From Branchiostoma floridae (Eukaryota; Chordata; Leptocardii; Amphioxiformes; Branchiostomatidae), in NCBI RefSeq assembly GCF_000003815.2, contig NC_049992.1:452768-485183 (forward strand): a stretch of 32,416 nt of DNA, read 5' to 3'. Positions within the stretch are counted from its first letter, which is position 1. Each line of letters begins with the position of its first letter. The notes beneath the pieces are model-generated. The model saw nothing but the letters and a program-made list of their open reading frames with translations. It did no database searches and was not told where the DNA came from. Made by a program: the position numbers and the translations under genes. This document shows, piece after piece, positions 1-10,600 of the stretch.

Positions 1-361
1 GACGTAAAAGAAAGTTACATGTATCCCAGGTCACGAGGGTCATTACTGACCGAACATGCAGGGGAACATTGACAGACTGACACAAGACGTTACATAAATG
101 ATATTGCATATTTGACTTCACTCTTACCTTAAAGTCATTCCATGGCACATTGTTTCAATTATATAAAAGAAATCACAACATTTTGTACAGTCTTATCTTT
201 CAGTTATTAAAATCACTAGATGATAATTCACCGAAGCTTGAAGAGAGAGGGCATTCCGAATGAATGAACCAGTGTCGAAATTTTAGATTTGATATCCGTT
301 TTTGAGATTTGTAACTGTCGGTGTGGTTAATGTTGTCATGTTGTGTATTTGTTTACTAAAC
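1..361. other. Unassigned AT-rich sequence
   Basis: No open frame with family-like sequence, no splice-compatible exon and no clear repeat. The missing third exon of gene A would be expected on the minus strand to the left of 1204. I searched this stretch for the W-Y-Q-T and H-V-I-H-V-I type sequence of the gene B last exon and did not find it. Confidence 0.5.
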
Positions 362-693
362 CTAAGGGCACAACCCGCCGTACGTGCAATTTGTCCGTAC
401 GTTTTTTTTTAGAAGGCCACGTTCGCCACGTATTTCTGAAAACGTTCAGGCTGTACAGGACAGGCGCGTCGCTCGTACTGGTACGTATGGAGGGCAAATC
501 TGCAGCCCGATGGCAGACAAAGTTTTGCCTGCACATAAAGTTCTACGGCGTGTCTGCGTGCTCCAAAATCCGTCGGATTCCCTACGAGTCCGTACGGAGG
601 CGGTACTTACCACTCACGGATCCCAAAAGGTTGCCCACGTTTTGGCACGTAGACAGCACGTATTTGCACGTACGGCCCGGGTTGTGCCCTTAG
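362..693 (+). mobile_element. TIR element, copy 1 (CTAAGGGCACAACCC ends)
   Basis: The ends are inverted repeats: CTAAGGGCACAACCC at the left and its complement at 679-693, followed inward by GTACG-rich sequence. A second copy lies at 10139-10482 with its interior in the opposite orientation. No transposase is encoded, so this is a non-autonomous DNA element. The open frames in it are non-coding. The target duplication is unclear because the flanks are themselves partly palindromic. Confidence 0.75.
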
Positions 694-1203
694 CTTAAGG
701 GTTAGAGTCCGTAAATGGCAAACAAAACCTTATGTCATCTGTGTCATACGTGTCCCAAAGGTCGCCACCTGTTTATCCAGGGGAACCAGCATGCGGACTA
801 CTGGGGTTAAGTACCGGTGCAAAACCGGCTTTTCTTGGGCCTCCCTCACCGACTTTGTGGGCATTGGCGTAAGTGGTTGAGTGGGGGGGGGATTCTTTCT
901 GGGGCGGTGACAGGGGACGTCGATTGGCGATTTTTAACCGGGAATACGCCGAGAAAGGAATACATGCCGGGAAGCTTGTACGCCCCCGTCACCGTAATCG
1001 GTCCAAGATCCGGTCAACTGATTTTTTTCAGGTCCGGTTTTTCTGGACGTTTTTTGCGTTTTTTTCTGCACCGTTACGATCATCATCATCATCACGACAT
1101 ATCGTCGGGGTTATACCGCCCCTTACATAGCCTTTTTGGCATACCCTTTCGTTAGCTAATACAAGACGATACCCACCCCTAAATTAAACCATTCCCGACG
1201 AAC
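694..1203. other. Intergenic/intronic sequence with a degraded repeat
   Basis: Around 808-1060 there are traces of the GGTACCGGT / GGTCCGGTTTTTCTGGAC element seen better preserved at 19344-19742, plus a short CAT microsatellite near 1080. It probably lies in gene A intron 2 (minus strand). No exon could be identified. Confidence 0.35.
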
Positions 1204-1479
1204 CTGTCCATGGCCGCCGCCCCCTGTATCCCCCATCCCTGGCACGTCAAGCCGCCGATAGTCTCGGTCCCCAGGTACGTCGCTCCCGTCAGCCAGGTGG
1301 GCTTGAGGACGGCGCACCCCTCCGCTGTCCCGCAGGCCCGGCAGCACTTCTGCTCGTGCGGGTAATGCACGTGCATCCCGAGGACGCTGAAGAACAGCTG
1401 GCAGTCGCCGTGCCTGTCCTTCGGCGAGAGACCCACCGCGTCACAGAAGTAGTTGAGCTGGCCGTGCGAGTGGTCGAAC
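1204..1479 (-). CDS. Gene A exon 2
   Basis: The 276-nt exon is flanked by AAG (acceptor) and GTTCGT (donor) on the minus strand, both conserved with gene B exon 2 (8783-9058). The encoded residues are about 80% identical by eye, and all seven cysteines are shared. Phase 2 on both sides. Confidence 0.8.
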
Positions 1480-2436
1480 CTTTGATACAAAATAGGGTTA
1501 TGTTTCGTTCTTTTTATGGTATAAGATTATTTTATCTAAATTTTGCTACTGCATCAAATCAATGTACAATGATTGAAACTATCTAACAACAGGTAGTTCC
1601 ATAGTCTTTCTAGGCCGTAGGGACAGCGGGTTGTTATCCTTTATGTCTATGGCACGGTATTGGAAGGTGGAGCCCATCCCTCTCCTTACACCGCCTTTAC
1701 CTCCCCAACCGAAGTCTGGTACCCATTTTTACACCTGAGTGGAGTGAGGAAAGTCGTGTAAAGTGCCTTCCCAAGGCTGCCTTCCACAAGACCAGAGACA
1801 TGCAATGATCTCTGGGCCCTGCAGTTGTGCCACTCGACCTGACAGCAGCAACAACGTTAACAACAACTTGAAAAGTTACCTGCCAGTGAACCCGCCTTCA
1901 AATGATCTTACTAATAATACTAAGACTAAGATCTTTTAAAGGAAGCTAGGTCATCATTTTTCACTTTCTTGCATGCAACAAGCTACTTAGCCCATATAGC
2001 AGGCTCTCTGGGGCCGTTGTCTGGCTCATAATACATTTTACTGGCCATTTCTTTTTGTACTGGGTCGCTCATTACCGGCCTTCGCTTATCTATTGGCCCC
2101 GCGGAGGGGCAATCAGTGACCCAGTACAAAAGGAAATGGCCAGCAAACGTGCATTATGAGAAAAAAAGGCCTCAGAGATCCTGCCATGGAGGCTACAGGC
2201 TACTCGTCAAACTCAAGAGTACCCCACCTTGCCCTGCGGTTGGTGAAGTCGTAGTACCAGGCCCCGGCGTTCCGGCTGATCGGAATGACAGAAATGTGCT
2301 GTTCCTCCTGGAACCCGACCGAGAAGATTGACGGCCATGTTGGGGGCTTCTGAGGAGGTTCTAGACTCGCGGACTGAGACAACGCGAACAGGAAACACAC
2401 AACAAGGGAGGGTGGGGGGAGGGCGATGGTGGTCAT
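1204..2436 (-). CDS. Gene A: secreted Cys-rich protein, partial (exons 1-2; complement join 1204-1479, 2228-2436)
   Basis: Minus-strand paralogue of gene B (6619-10695). Exon 1 (2436 to 2228) starts at an ATG and encodes a hydrophobic signal peptide of about 24 residues, then the conserved stretch with NAGAWYYDF near residue 55. It ends in phase 2 at AAG|GTGGGG. Exon 2 (1479 to 1204, 276 nt) follows AAG and keeps the frame. It carries seven cysteines, an HVHYP motif and [13 protein letters not shown], and ends GACAG|GTTCGT, the same site as in gene B. The third exon is not in the window, so the gene runs off the left edge or is truncated. Signal peptide, paired cysteines and lack of a membrane segment point to an extracellular protein. 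The layout resembles uncharacterised secreted eukaryotic proteins with an L-x-P-x-W-L-x-G-A-x-Y-x-G motif (recalled, not searched). The function is unknown. Confidence 0.75.
1630..1790 (-). mobile_element. SINE family 1 fragment
   Basis: Contains the shared body ACCTCCCC(G/A)ACCGAAGTC, CCCATTTTTACACCTG and GTGAAGTGAGGAAAGTCGTG-type blocks found in five or more other copies here. This copy lies in gene A intron 1, has no recognisable tRNA-like head and is truncated. Confidence 0.65.
1979..2204. mobile_element. Hairpin MITE 1 (TAGCCTCCAT-type TIR) with 9-bp target duplication
   Basis: Element body 1988-2195 (208 bp): TAGCCCATATAGCAGG at the left against CCTGCCATGGAGGCTA at the right, with long internal complementarity (TACTGG / CCAGTA, GGCCATTTC / GAAATGGCC). 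It is flanked by CAAGCTACT and CAGGCTACT, a 9-bp target duplication with one mismatch. Gene B at about 10122-10131 has the uninterrupted site (CAAGCTACC), which confirms the insertion. A second copy is at 31742-31957. Confidence 0.85.
2228..2436 (-). CDS. Gene A exon 1 (signal peptide exon)
   Basis: 209 nt, ending in phase 2. The encoded start M-T-T-I-A is shared with gene B and with the truncated copy at 10802-10898, so this ATG is preferred over the upstream ATG near 2494. The mature N-terminus begins near S-L-E-P-P. It has two extra residues (two extra prolines) in the signal peptide compared with gene B. Confidence 0.75.
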
Positions 2437-2570
2437 CCTGAGGGCAGGCAGTTTTCTGCGGGACTGAAAAATGTAGGGCAGTAGTAGGTAGCAATCAGTA
2501 GTCAGATCATCAGTAAACAACCACCAACCGAGCTTGTTTGGGTAGTTATGAGGAGACGGTCCCGAGTGCG
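2437..2570 (-). promoter_or_regulatory. Conserved 5' flank/5'UTR of gene A
   Basis: This block, including CAGTAAACAACC and GAGCTTGTTTGGGTAGTTAT, recurs upstream of gene B (10705-10795) and of the truncated exon-1 copy (about 10899-11060). It therefore belongs to the duplicated unit and probably holds the 5'UTR and proximal promoter. I do not see a convincing TATA box. Confidence 0.45.
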
Positions 2571-3712
2571 GTACAGTTGCTTGTATTTTGTTATCAGGCG
2601 CGTGTTTCAACTGCTAGTGGTTAAAGGCAAAGCAGCTCAAGCTCAAATCCAGTATGTATGGATGCTTGTTGTCCAACTTTGGAGACGACATCGAGAAAAT
2701 ACACGTGGGATGATGTCAGCTTGTTTTCAAGATTGTTTTCAGATTTAAGATTGTGGCAGGACGGAAATGAAATGAAATGCGTGACGGAACATCACACTCG
2801 TGTTCACCGTTTTACTAGCTGTCGCCATGACAACGCGCGGATCACGCCATTTCCAAACTGCCACAATTGTCGATCGAAAAACGACCTTTAGAAGTGCTGA
2901 CGCCCTCCTCGTGAGTTTGCTTTGCCACATGATGTGCTTCGGGTAATCAGGTCAGACAAACAATGGCAATTGGTTACCTAAAGACAGAAGGCTTTTCACA
3001 AACAGTCTTGTAACATCTGGAAATTCTGAAGAAACCTGATACAGAGAACGCTCGCCAGGGCGAAGAGGACGTGCTACACAGACCGGGTCTCGTCTCTCAA
3101 GACAGTTACCTATTCTTCCCATGCAGTAATTGGCTCATCCATATGAAGCTATGGGGTAGTGCCTGGAGTCGCGCGGCGAAATGATTGGAATCCATTTTCC
3201 TCTGTTAAAACGGAGGTTGGGTGGGGGGGAGAGGATTGAAATTGTTAGACCCTCGTCTTGATTCCATTAGTCACTCCTCTCGCGCCTCCCTCCTGTCCCT
3301 GTCCCTTCTGACCTGCTTTTCAGCCTGCTACTATCTAGTACACTGTAAGTCCGGGACGTCTACACGCGCCTCCTAGCTACTATCTAGTACACTGCACGTC
3401 TGGGACGTCTACATGCGTCTCCTAGCGACTATCTTCTTCTTCCGATAATGTCCATCTGCCGAGGAATCGGCAATTATTGACATGTTTTGGCTGATACGAA
3501 ACGGAGGTTCGCCAGGCCTCCATCCGGGTGATTTGAAGTGAATGCCCCATGGTTCTTGTATGCCTCAGCTCCCCCCCTACTCTGCCCCTCGCGGGGTTAT
3601 CTGGGGGCAACAAATGCAGATACTAATATGAAACTGTTATATTCAATCTGAAATCTTGATAAAATAAAATTAAAGATATAAGATACCTCTAACACACATA
3701 TTTCTCATGTTT
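2571..3712. other. Intergenic sequence; 49-bp tandem repeat at 3328-3425
   Basis: No exon is supported. The only clear structure is a 49-bp unit repeated twice (3328-3376 and 3377-3425, beginning CTACTATCTAGTACACTG and ending CTCCTAG), with a few substitutions and a decayed third start. Confidence 0.5.
3328..3425. repeat. 49-bp tandem repeat, two units
   Basis: Two adjacent units differ at about five positions. Each contains CTATCTAGTACACTG and GGGACGTCTACA. A partial third unit start (CGACTATC) follows. Confidence 0.8.
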
Positions 3713-3745
3713 AGTAAACTGTGGAACACCTTCCACCATCCCGAT
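3713..3745 (+). pseudogene. Fragment of AKR exon 3 upstream of AKR exon 1
   Basis: AGTAAACTGTGGAACACC and the following bases to CCCGAT match the acceptor dinucleotide and first ~31 nt of AKR exon 3 (11779-11811) with two mismatches; the match then stops. It lies about 1.28 kb beyond the gene A start, and the real exon 3 lies about 1.09 kb beyond the gene B start. It is therefore best read as the far end of the segment duplicated with gene A/B, not as an exon. Confidence 0.75.
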
Positions 3746-4579
3746 TATATGTATACGTAATGTACCTGTTTCTCGTACCAAAACACAAATGCACACTGTT
3801 GTCCACGGTAACGTAATATGTGCAGGGTAGATAGGGTAACGTCACTACAAGTATGTTAGCTTTGCACCTCTTATTGTCCCAACAATAATTGTATCCAATC
3901 TTCCTGCCTGTCTTTCGGTCCAGAAAATGCTCTGATTTTTGTTGTCTGCTTATTGTCAGGCACTACGGCCCATAAGGACGGACAATTGACAGTGTATTTA
4001 GAAAAACAATAATCTACTACTTAAAATTATTTTTAAAAACTGTATCTGATTCACACTGTATCTCGTGTACGTGGTCTGTGTAGGACGTGACAATAGTTAT
4101 TCCAGAACTTATTTGTGGAACAACATCAGAGTATGATAGCACTCTAATAATGTCGTTCTCTGACGCCAGGAGGCGAGTCGCAAATGAGTGCGTCAGCTTA
4201 CGCCTCCTGGCGACAAAGGTGTCCACACGCATTAGCGCAAAGAGCCAGCATTTTATGTTTGAGATGTTTATTTGCAAAATCATGCCCGAAGGATGGTCAC
4301 ATGTACAGTCTCAAGGACTAAGAGAAGTATATAGTGTGATACATAACACTAGAGTCTAATCAACTATATGATACAATGTATACTTTTGTCGGGTTTGACT
4401 TCTTCTTTGAAGGCAGTGGTTAATGAACCGCCCGACGCTCTGTATAATGATTTCATCAAAAGGCAAAAGCTTTGTGAAATTGTGGCAACTGTTTATGTGT
4501 TCACCTTAACGTTCAATCCAACAGGGGGACCCCAAAAGCCCCGCCCACCTCCGAACGCCGCCGGCAAAGTACGACCAGG
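3746..4579. other. AKR upstream region; short inverted repeat near 4165-4212
   Basis: AT-rich sequence upstream of the AKR start. A 12-bp inverted repeat (CGCCAGGAGGCG against CGCCTCCTGGCG) with a ~25-bp loop lies near 4165-4212. The AKR promoter and 5'UTR should be here, but no defining motif was recognised. Confidence 0.4.
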
Positions 4580-4663
4580 ATGTCCGCCCCGACCGTGGAA
4601 CTCCCCTCCGGTCAGCAGATGCCAGTTCTCGGTCTCGGCACCTCGCAGGCAAAACCGACACAG
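4580..4663 (+). CDS. AKR exon 1
   Basis: 84 nt, residues 1-28, ending phase 0 at CACAG|GTAACT. The start is the first ATG before the family's N-terminal strand; the upstream sequence in this frame has no AKR similarity. Confidence 0.85.
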
Positions 4664-7115
4664 GTAACTAAAGAAAAGTATGTGTTGTTCCATATTTCAA
4701 ATTTCAGTTGCTTTATAAACATGTGTCACTACTACTATACTTACTGACTTACTTTTCTAGACTTCAAGGGGAAAGTTGCCATCGATGCGGGCTACAGGCA
4801 CATCGACTGCGCTTCCCCCTGGCAGCTATCTCCGGTACTGCGGGGCGCTTTTGTTTAAAATAACCTTCAAACGAACGTGCCATTTGACGCCCAGGTATCC
4901 GAAGCTGTGAAAGTTGCCATCGAAGCCGGGTACAGGCACATTGTCTGCGCCTTCCCCCTGGCAGCTAGCGCTTGCTCCGGAACTGCAGGGCCGTTTTGTT
5001 TAAAAAAAACTTCAAATGAACCTGCCATTTGACGCCCAGGTATCCGAAGCTGTGAAAGTTGCCATCGAAGCCGGGTACAGGCACATTGTCTGTGCCTTCC
5101 CCCTGGTAGCTTGCTCCGGAACTGCAGGGCCGTTTTTGTTTTTAAAAAAACTTCAAATGAACCTGCCATTTCAACCGCAGGTAACCGAAGCGGTGAAAGT
5201 TGCCATAGACGCCGGCTACAGGCACATCGACTGTGCTATGAAGTACGGGAACGAGGCGGAGATAGGTGCCGGGCTGAAGGCCAAGTTCGACGAGGGTGTC
5301 GTCAAAAGGGAAGACATGTTCATCACGAGGTGAGTATCTTTTTTTTTACAACTGAGGTTTTGTAACTTATATTAACAGTGCCACATACACGGTACAGACA
5401 GAAGGTAAAGGTAGTCTTTCACCTCCCCGACCGAAGTCAGGTACCCATTTTTACACCTGGGTGAAGTGAGGAATGTCGTGTAAAGTGCCTTTCCCAAGGG
5501 CACAACGTCGGGGGCTCGGCGGGGATCGAACTCAGGACCTCTAGGTCGAGCCGAACGCTCTACCAGTTACGCCACGCCCGACGTGAGTATCTAGTCAGCG
5601 TAACCATGGAGATTCTGTTCATGTAGAACTAGACTACAGGCACCATTGACTGCGCACACGTGTACGGGAACGAGAACGAAGTAGGTGCCGGGCTGAAGGT
5701 CAAGTTCGACGAGGGTGTCGTCAGGAGAGAAGACATGTTCATCACCAGGTCAGCAACTACAGTAGAAGCCAGTTAATTGCACAACGGATTAACGCACACA
5801 TCGGTTAACTGCACGGAATCCCCAAATCCCAAACCGGTGCGGTCCAGCTAGATAACTTCGCATTATTGCACCAGTCGGATAATTGCACGAAATTCACTGG
5901 CAAATAGGCCGTGCAATTAAGCGGCTTCTACTGTATAGCTATAGGCTGGTTCACGCTTTGAACTGCGCATTCTTTATACCATGCCAAGACGACAGGTGTT
6001 TTGTTTTAAGGGGCCTTCAATTTTGACATACGAGTATTACCCATATCGGTGTTCGACAGAGATCGTCATCTGGCCGTCTGCATGGCAGGGCGATACCATT
6101 AGCAGATATCCCAAGTCCACTATCGTGGTCTATACTCAAACTCACACACACACACACACACACACAGACACACACACACACACACACACATTCACACACA
6201 CACACAGGCACACACACACACACACATACATACACACACACATTCACACACACACACAGGCACACACACACACAAACACACAAACACAGGCACACACACA
6301 CACACTCACAGGCACACACACACACACACACAGGCACACACACACACACACACACAGACACACACACAGAGAGAGAGAGACACACACACGCACACAGACA
6401 CACAGACACACACACAGACACACACACACACAGGCACACACACACACACACAGACACACGCACACACACACACACATACATACACACACACACACACACA
6501 AATACACACGTATATATGTGTGAGTGTATGTATACAGTATTCATCCCAGTATTAGATTTGGAAGATCCCAAATTTATTTTAGGGAGATCTTAAGGAGAGA
6601 CAACATTCCAATATTAGTTCAGGGGGATCCCTGCACCCCATGAGGGGGGTGGTATGGTTTGGGGCATGTGACGTTACAGTATTTGGGGACGTCGAACACG
6701 CTCGCAGGGATGGGCCCGAGCTGGTAGGAGCTGACGTTGAACGTGATGACGTGGATCACGTGAGGCACGAACGCCGTCACTTTCTCCCAGTACTGGCAAG
6801 GCTTGCCGTCAGCCGTCTGGTACCACCTGTGAGGCGAAGGGAAAGTGATATAGTTTAGCTCACCGAAGAGCTACTTTCACTGGTCGTGACAGACGCCATA
6901 TACAGTATTCGGTATTTATAATGTCATTGTACTGGGAGATTCCACTATGTAGCTCTATATACAATGAACTATAGTCCACAAGGGCGGTGACCCCTTGCAG
7001 TAGCCTATTGCTGCATATCTAATCTGCAGGCAGGTCTACCGGTACGTGGCATAAGGGGTTAAGCTGACCAAGGAGTGTTCTGACCTACCCGGACACACAG
7101 ACACACACACACAGG

Positions 7116-7153
<38 letters not shown>

Positions 7154-7191
7154 CATACACACACACAGGCATACACACACACACACACAAT

Positions 7192-7235
<44 letters not shown>

Positions 7236-7311
7236 CATACATACACACACACACACACACACAGGCATACACACACACACACACACACACATACATACAC
7301 ACACACACACA

Positions 7312-7356
<45 letters not shown>

Positions 7357-7427
7357 ACACACACACACACATACACACAGAGAGACACACAGGAGTTAAG
7401 CTGACCAAGGAGTGTTCTGACCCACCC

Positions 7428-7526
<99 letters not shown>

Positions 7527-7581
7527 CACATACACAGGCATACACACACACACACACACAGACACACAAACACACACACAC

Positions 7582-7616
<35 letters not shown>

Positions 7617-10600
7617 GAGACACACAGGAGTTAAACTGACCAAGGAGTGTTCTGACGTACCCGGTAGCTCAGAACACTCCTTGGCCAGCTTAACTCCTTA
7701 CGCCACCGGTAGATTATGATTAGCCTGTGTTTATACAATCCCTTAATCTCCAAGCAGATCCTACAATGGCATAAGATAGTACCAAACTGGCCAAGGAGTG
7801 TAGTCAGCCAAGAGGTGTACATTTGCCGTGTAGAATCTGTCTCCAGACGGCTAGAACAAAGGCTATTAACATCCAATTGTTTCCCATTCAAACTGTGCTT
7901 GCTGTGTAGGTGCTAATTGCCCTCCTTCCTGTTTGGTGCTAATTTCCAACTGGGACACGTGCTGGTCACTGACTTGGCCCAGTGTAAGTCGCTCGTAAAA
8001 CCATTAGCACATGGCAACAGGGAGGGGCAGCAACACCATTGTTGAATAGAAATGCCCCTCCCTGTTTCACTCCTCTGCCAGCTTTTGATACTATCTTATG
8101 CTACCGTAGGATCTGCTTGGAGATGAACAATCCCTCGCTGGCTGGGGTTAATGACCCCCTCCTAGGTGGCGGTAACTGTAAGGCCGGCTGCTAGGAGCAC
8201 GATTTTGGTCAGGCTAACCAGTAGATCTGCCTGGAGACTACTCCTGACCCCTTGTACCAGACCTAGGCAAGGCTTTGAGACATGGTGTCAGAAGTGGGAT
8301 TCCGGCCTGAAACGCTGAAAAGAACCAGAGAGGTTCAAAAACTTCAAGGAATCAGCGCCACCACAAAGAGAGGTACAGAAAGCTCAGAAATTCCCCCAGC
8401 ATCTAGACAGGACTTTGAGACGAGGTCCTTAGGTATACATGCCGGATCCTCTGGACAAACAGGCAGCGACCTTTGCGTCAAACTGGCCAGGACGGTCGAA
8501 GGTTTTGTTTGTCATTTACGGCTCTACCCTCAGCGAGGAGGTGATATAACCTCAGTTAGGTCTTAGACACATTCCGCACTGTTAACACTGTTTGTCTGTA
8601 ACTTTTCACGTCACCTGCCATATAGCCTACGGGCAAGAAGTTGCGACAAATTTCAAATAACCTCATTGCCTTCAGTAAACAATTGTGCTAACGCTCGCAC
8701 AACATTTCAGCATTCACAACACCGACTTACTAAGCCCAAAGGCTGATATCTGATTAAAGTATCGGCACCATTCACTACGAACCTGTCCGTTGCCACCGCC
8801 CCGGGTTTTACCCATCCCTGGCAGGTCAACCCGCCGATAGTCTCGGTCCCCATGTACGTCGCCCCCGTCAGCCAGGTGGGCATGAGTACGGTGCACCCCT
8901 CCTCTGCCCCGCAGGCCCGGCAGCAGATCTGCTCGCGCGGGTAGTGCACGTGCATCCCGAGGCTGCTGAAGAAGAGCTGGCAGTCTCCGTGCTTGTCCTT
9001 CGGCGAGAGACCTACCCTCTGGCAGAAGGAGTCGTACTGGCCGTGCGAGTGGTCGAACCTTAGATAGAAGACAACCAAGTTAAACCACACCGATGAAGAA
9101 TGATTGAACATATCCATTAAACTAGGCTAGATGAAAGAGAACTAACTATATAAGACACTATGTGTTACAACAGGTAACATATACTATCGCTAATGGCTGC
9201 ATCTACAAAAGAAGGCACAAAGAGCATTATTTAGTATTAGAAGTACACTTGGAGAAACTAGATCTTCTGTATTAAATAGTGTTAAATAGTATTAAATAGT
9301 GTTCAATGTACAACCTGTTGTAAACATAATGCCTAGGTAACAGTAAGTTGGGACTATCTCTATCGTTTTATTGTATAAATAGAAGTTTAAGTTAGAAAAT
9401 AAGTGGCCCCTTTGGTTGAATACTATAATCTTTGTTTTCGCTAGGTTGACTGTTAATTACATCGAAATAAAGGTTCAAACAAACCCGCCTTCAAAAGATC
9501 AGTCAGGCGATATTCAAGTCCGTATGAGTTGCCAATTGACATTTCATTGGCTTAGGTAAAGTTTGCGGGGAAGAAGTTATTGTTTACTTTGGCCCACCAT
9601 TGTCAGTCTGGTTATCTAACTTAAAATACAACTTCGTCCGCCTCAAGGTTTTACAGTCAAACCTTCCCTAAGCAACCACTCAAGGCACTGAGCAAAAATG
9701 ATTAACGAGGTCAGGTGGTTGCTCCCGACAAGTTGTCGTTTCAACGTTATCAAGACGTAACAAACTAAAAAGAAGAAACCGAGGGTAATTGTGCCGGCAG
9801 AGGTCCTCATTTAACATGTCTGCTAGCTGCAGTCAATCAAGTTTGGTTGCTAAGTGGAGGATGAATGCCCCAAGTGGTTACTGGTTCTAAAAATGGACGA
9901 CACTGTTTCAATGTGTCCTCTGCGCCATGTCAGTTTGTTGATCGGCCAGATTTGACTATCTGATAACTTATCTAACTTTTCTACTGAATCAAATCAATGT
10001 ACCGTGATGGAAAATATCCATTAAAATGTAAATACAGCGGAACTGCTCTCAAAAGATCTTAGTAATACCAAGAACTTGTGAAGTAAGGTGATTTAATAGT
10101 GTTCTCTTTCTTGCTACAAGCTACCCGTCAAACTAAAGCTAGGGGCACAACCCGCCGTACGTGCAATTTGTCCGTACGTTTTTTGGGGAGGCCAGGTCCG
10201 CCACGTATTTCTGAAAACGTGGGTGGTAAGTACTGCCTCCGTACGAATTCGTAGGTAATCCGACGGATTTTGGAGCACACAGACAAGCCGTAGAACTTTA
10301 CGTGAACTTCACGTGCAGGCAAAACGTTGTGTGCCATCGGGCTGCAGATGCGCCCCCCGTACGTGCCAGTACGGGCGACGCGCCTGCCATGTACAGCCTG
10401 AAAGTTTTAAGAAATACGTGGCGGACAAGGCCTTTAAAAAAACATACGGACAGGTGGCACGTACGGCGGGTTGTGCCCTTAGCTTTACCCACCTTGCTCT
10501 GCGGTTGGCGAAGTCGTAGTACCAGGCCCCTGCGTTACGGCTAAGCGGAATGACAGAAACGTGCTGTTCCTCCTGGAACCCGACCGAGAAGGTTGGCGGC

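Noticed and set aside
1-1203. Third exon of gene A
   Set aside because: I searched the minus strand for similarity to gene B exon 3 and found none; it is probably beyond the left edge.
6017-7643. Long open frames of alternating Val/Cys or Thr/His
   Set aside because: They are translations of CA/TG microsatellites in several frames and on both strands, without splice or family support.
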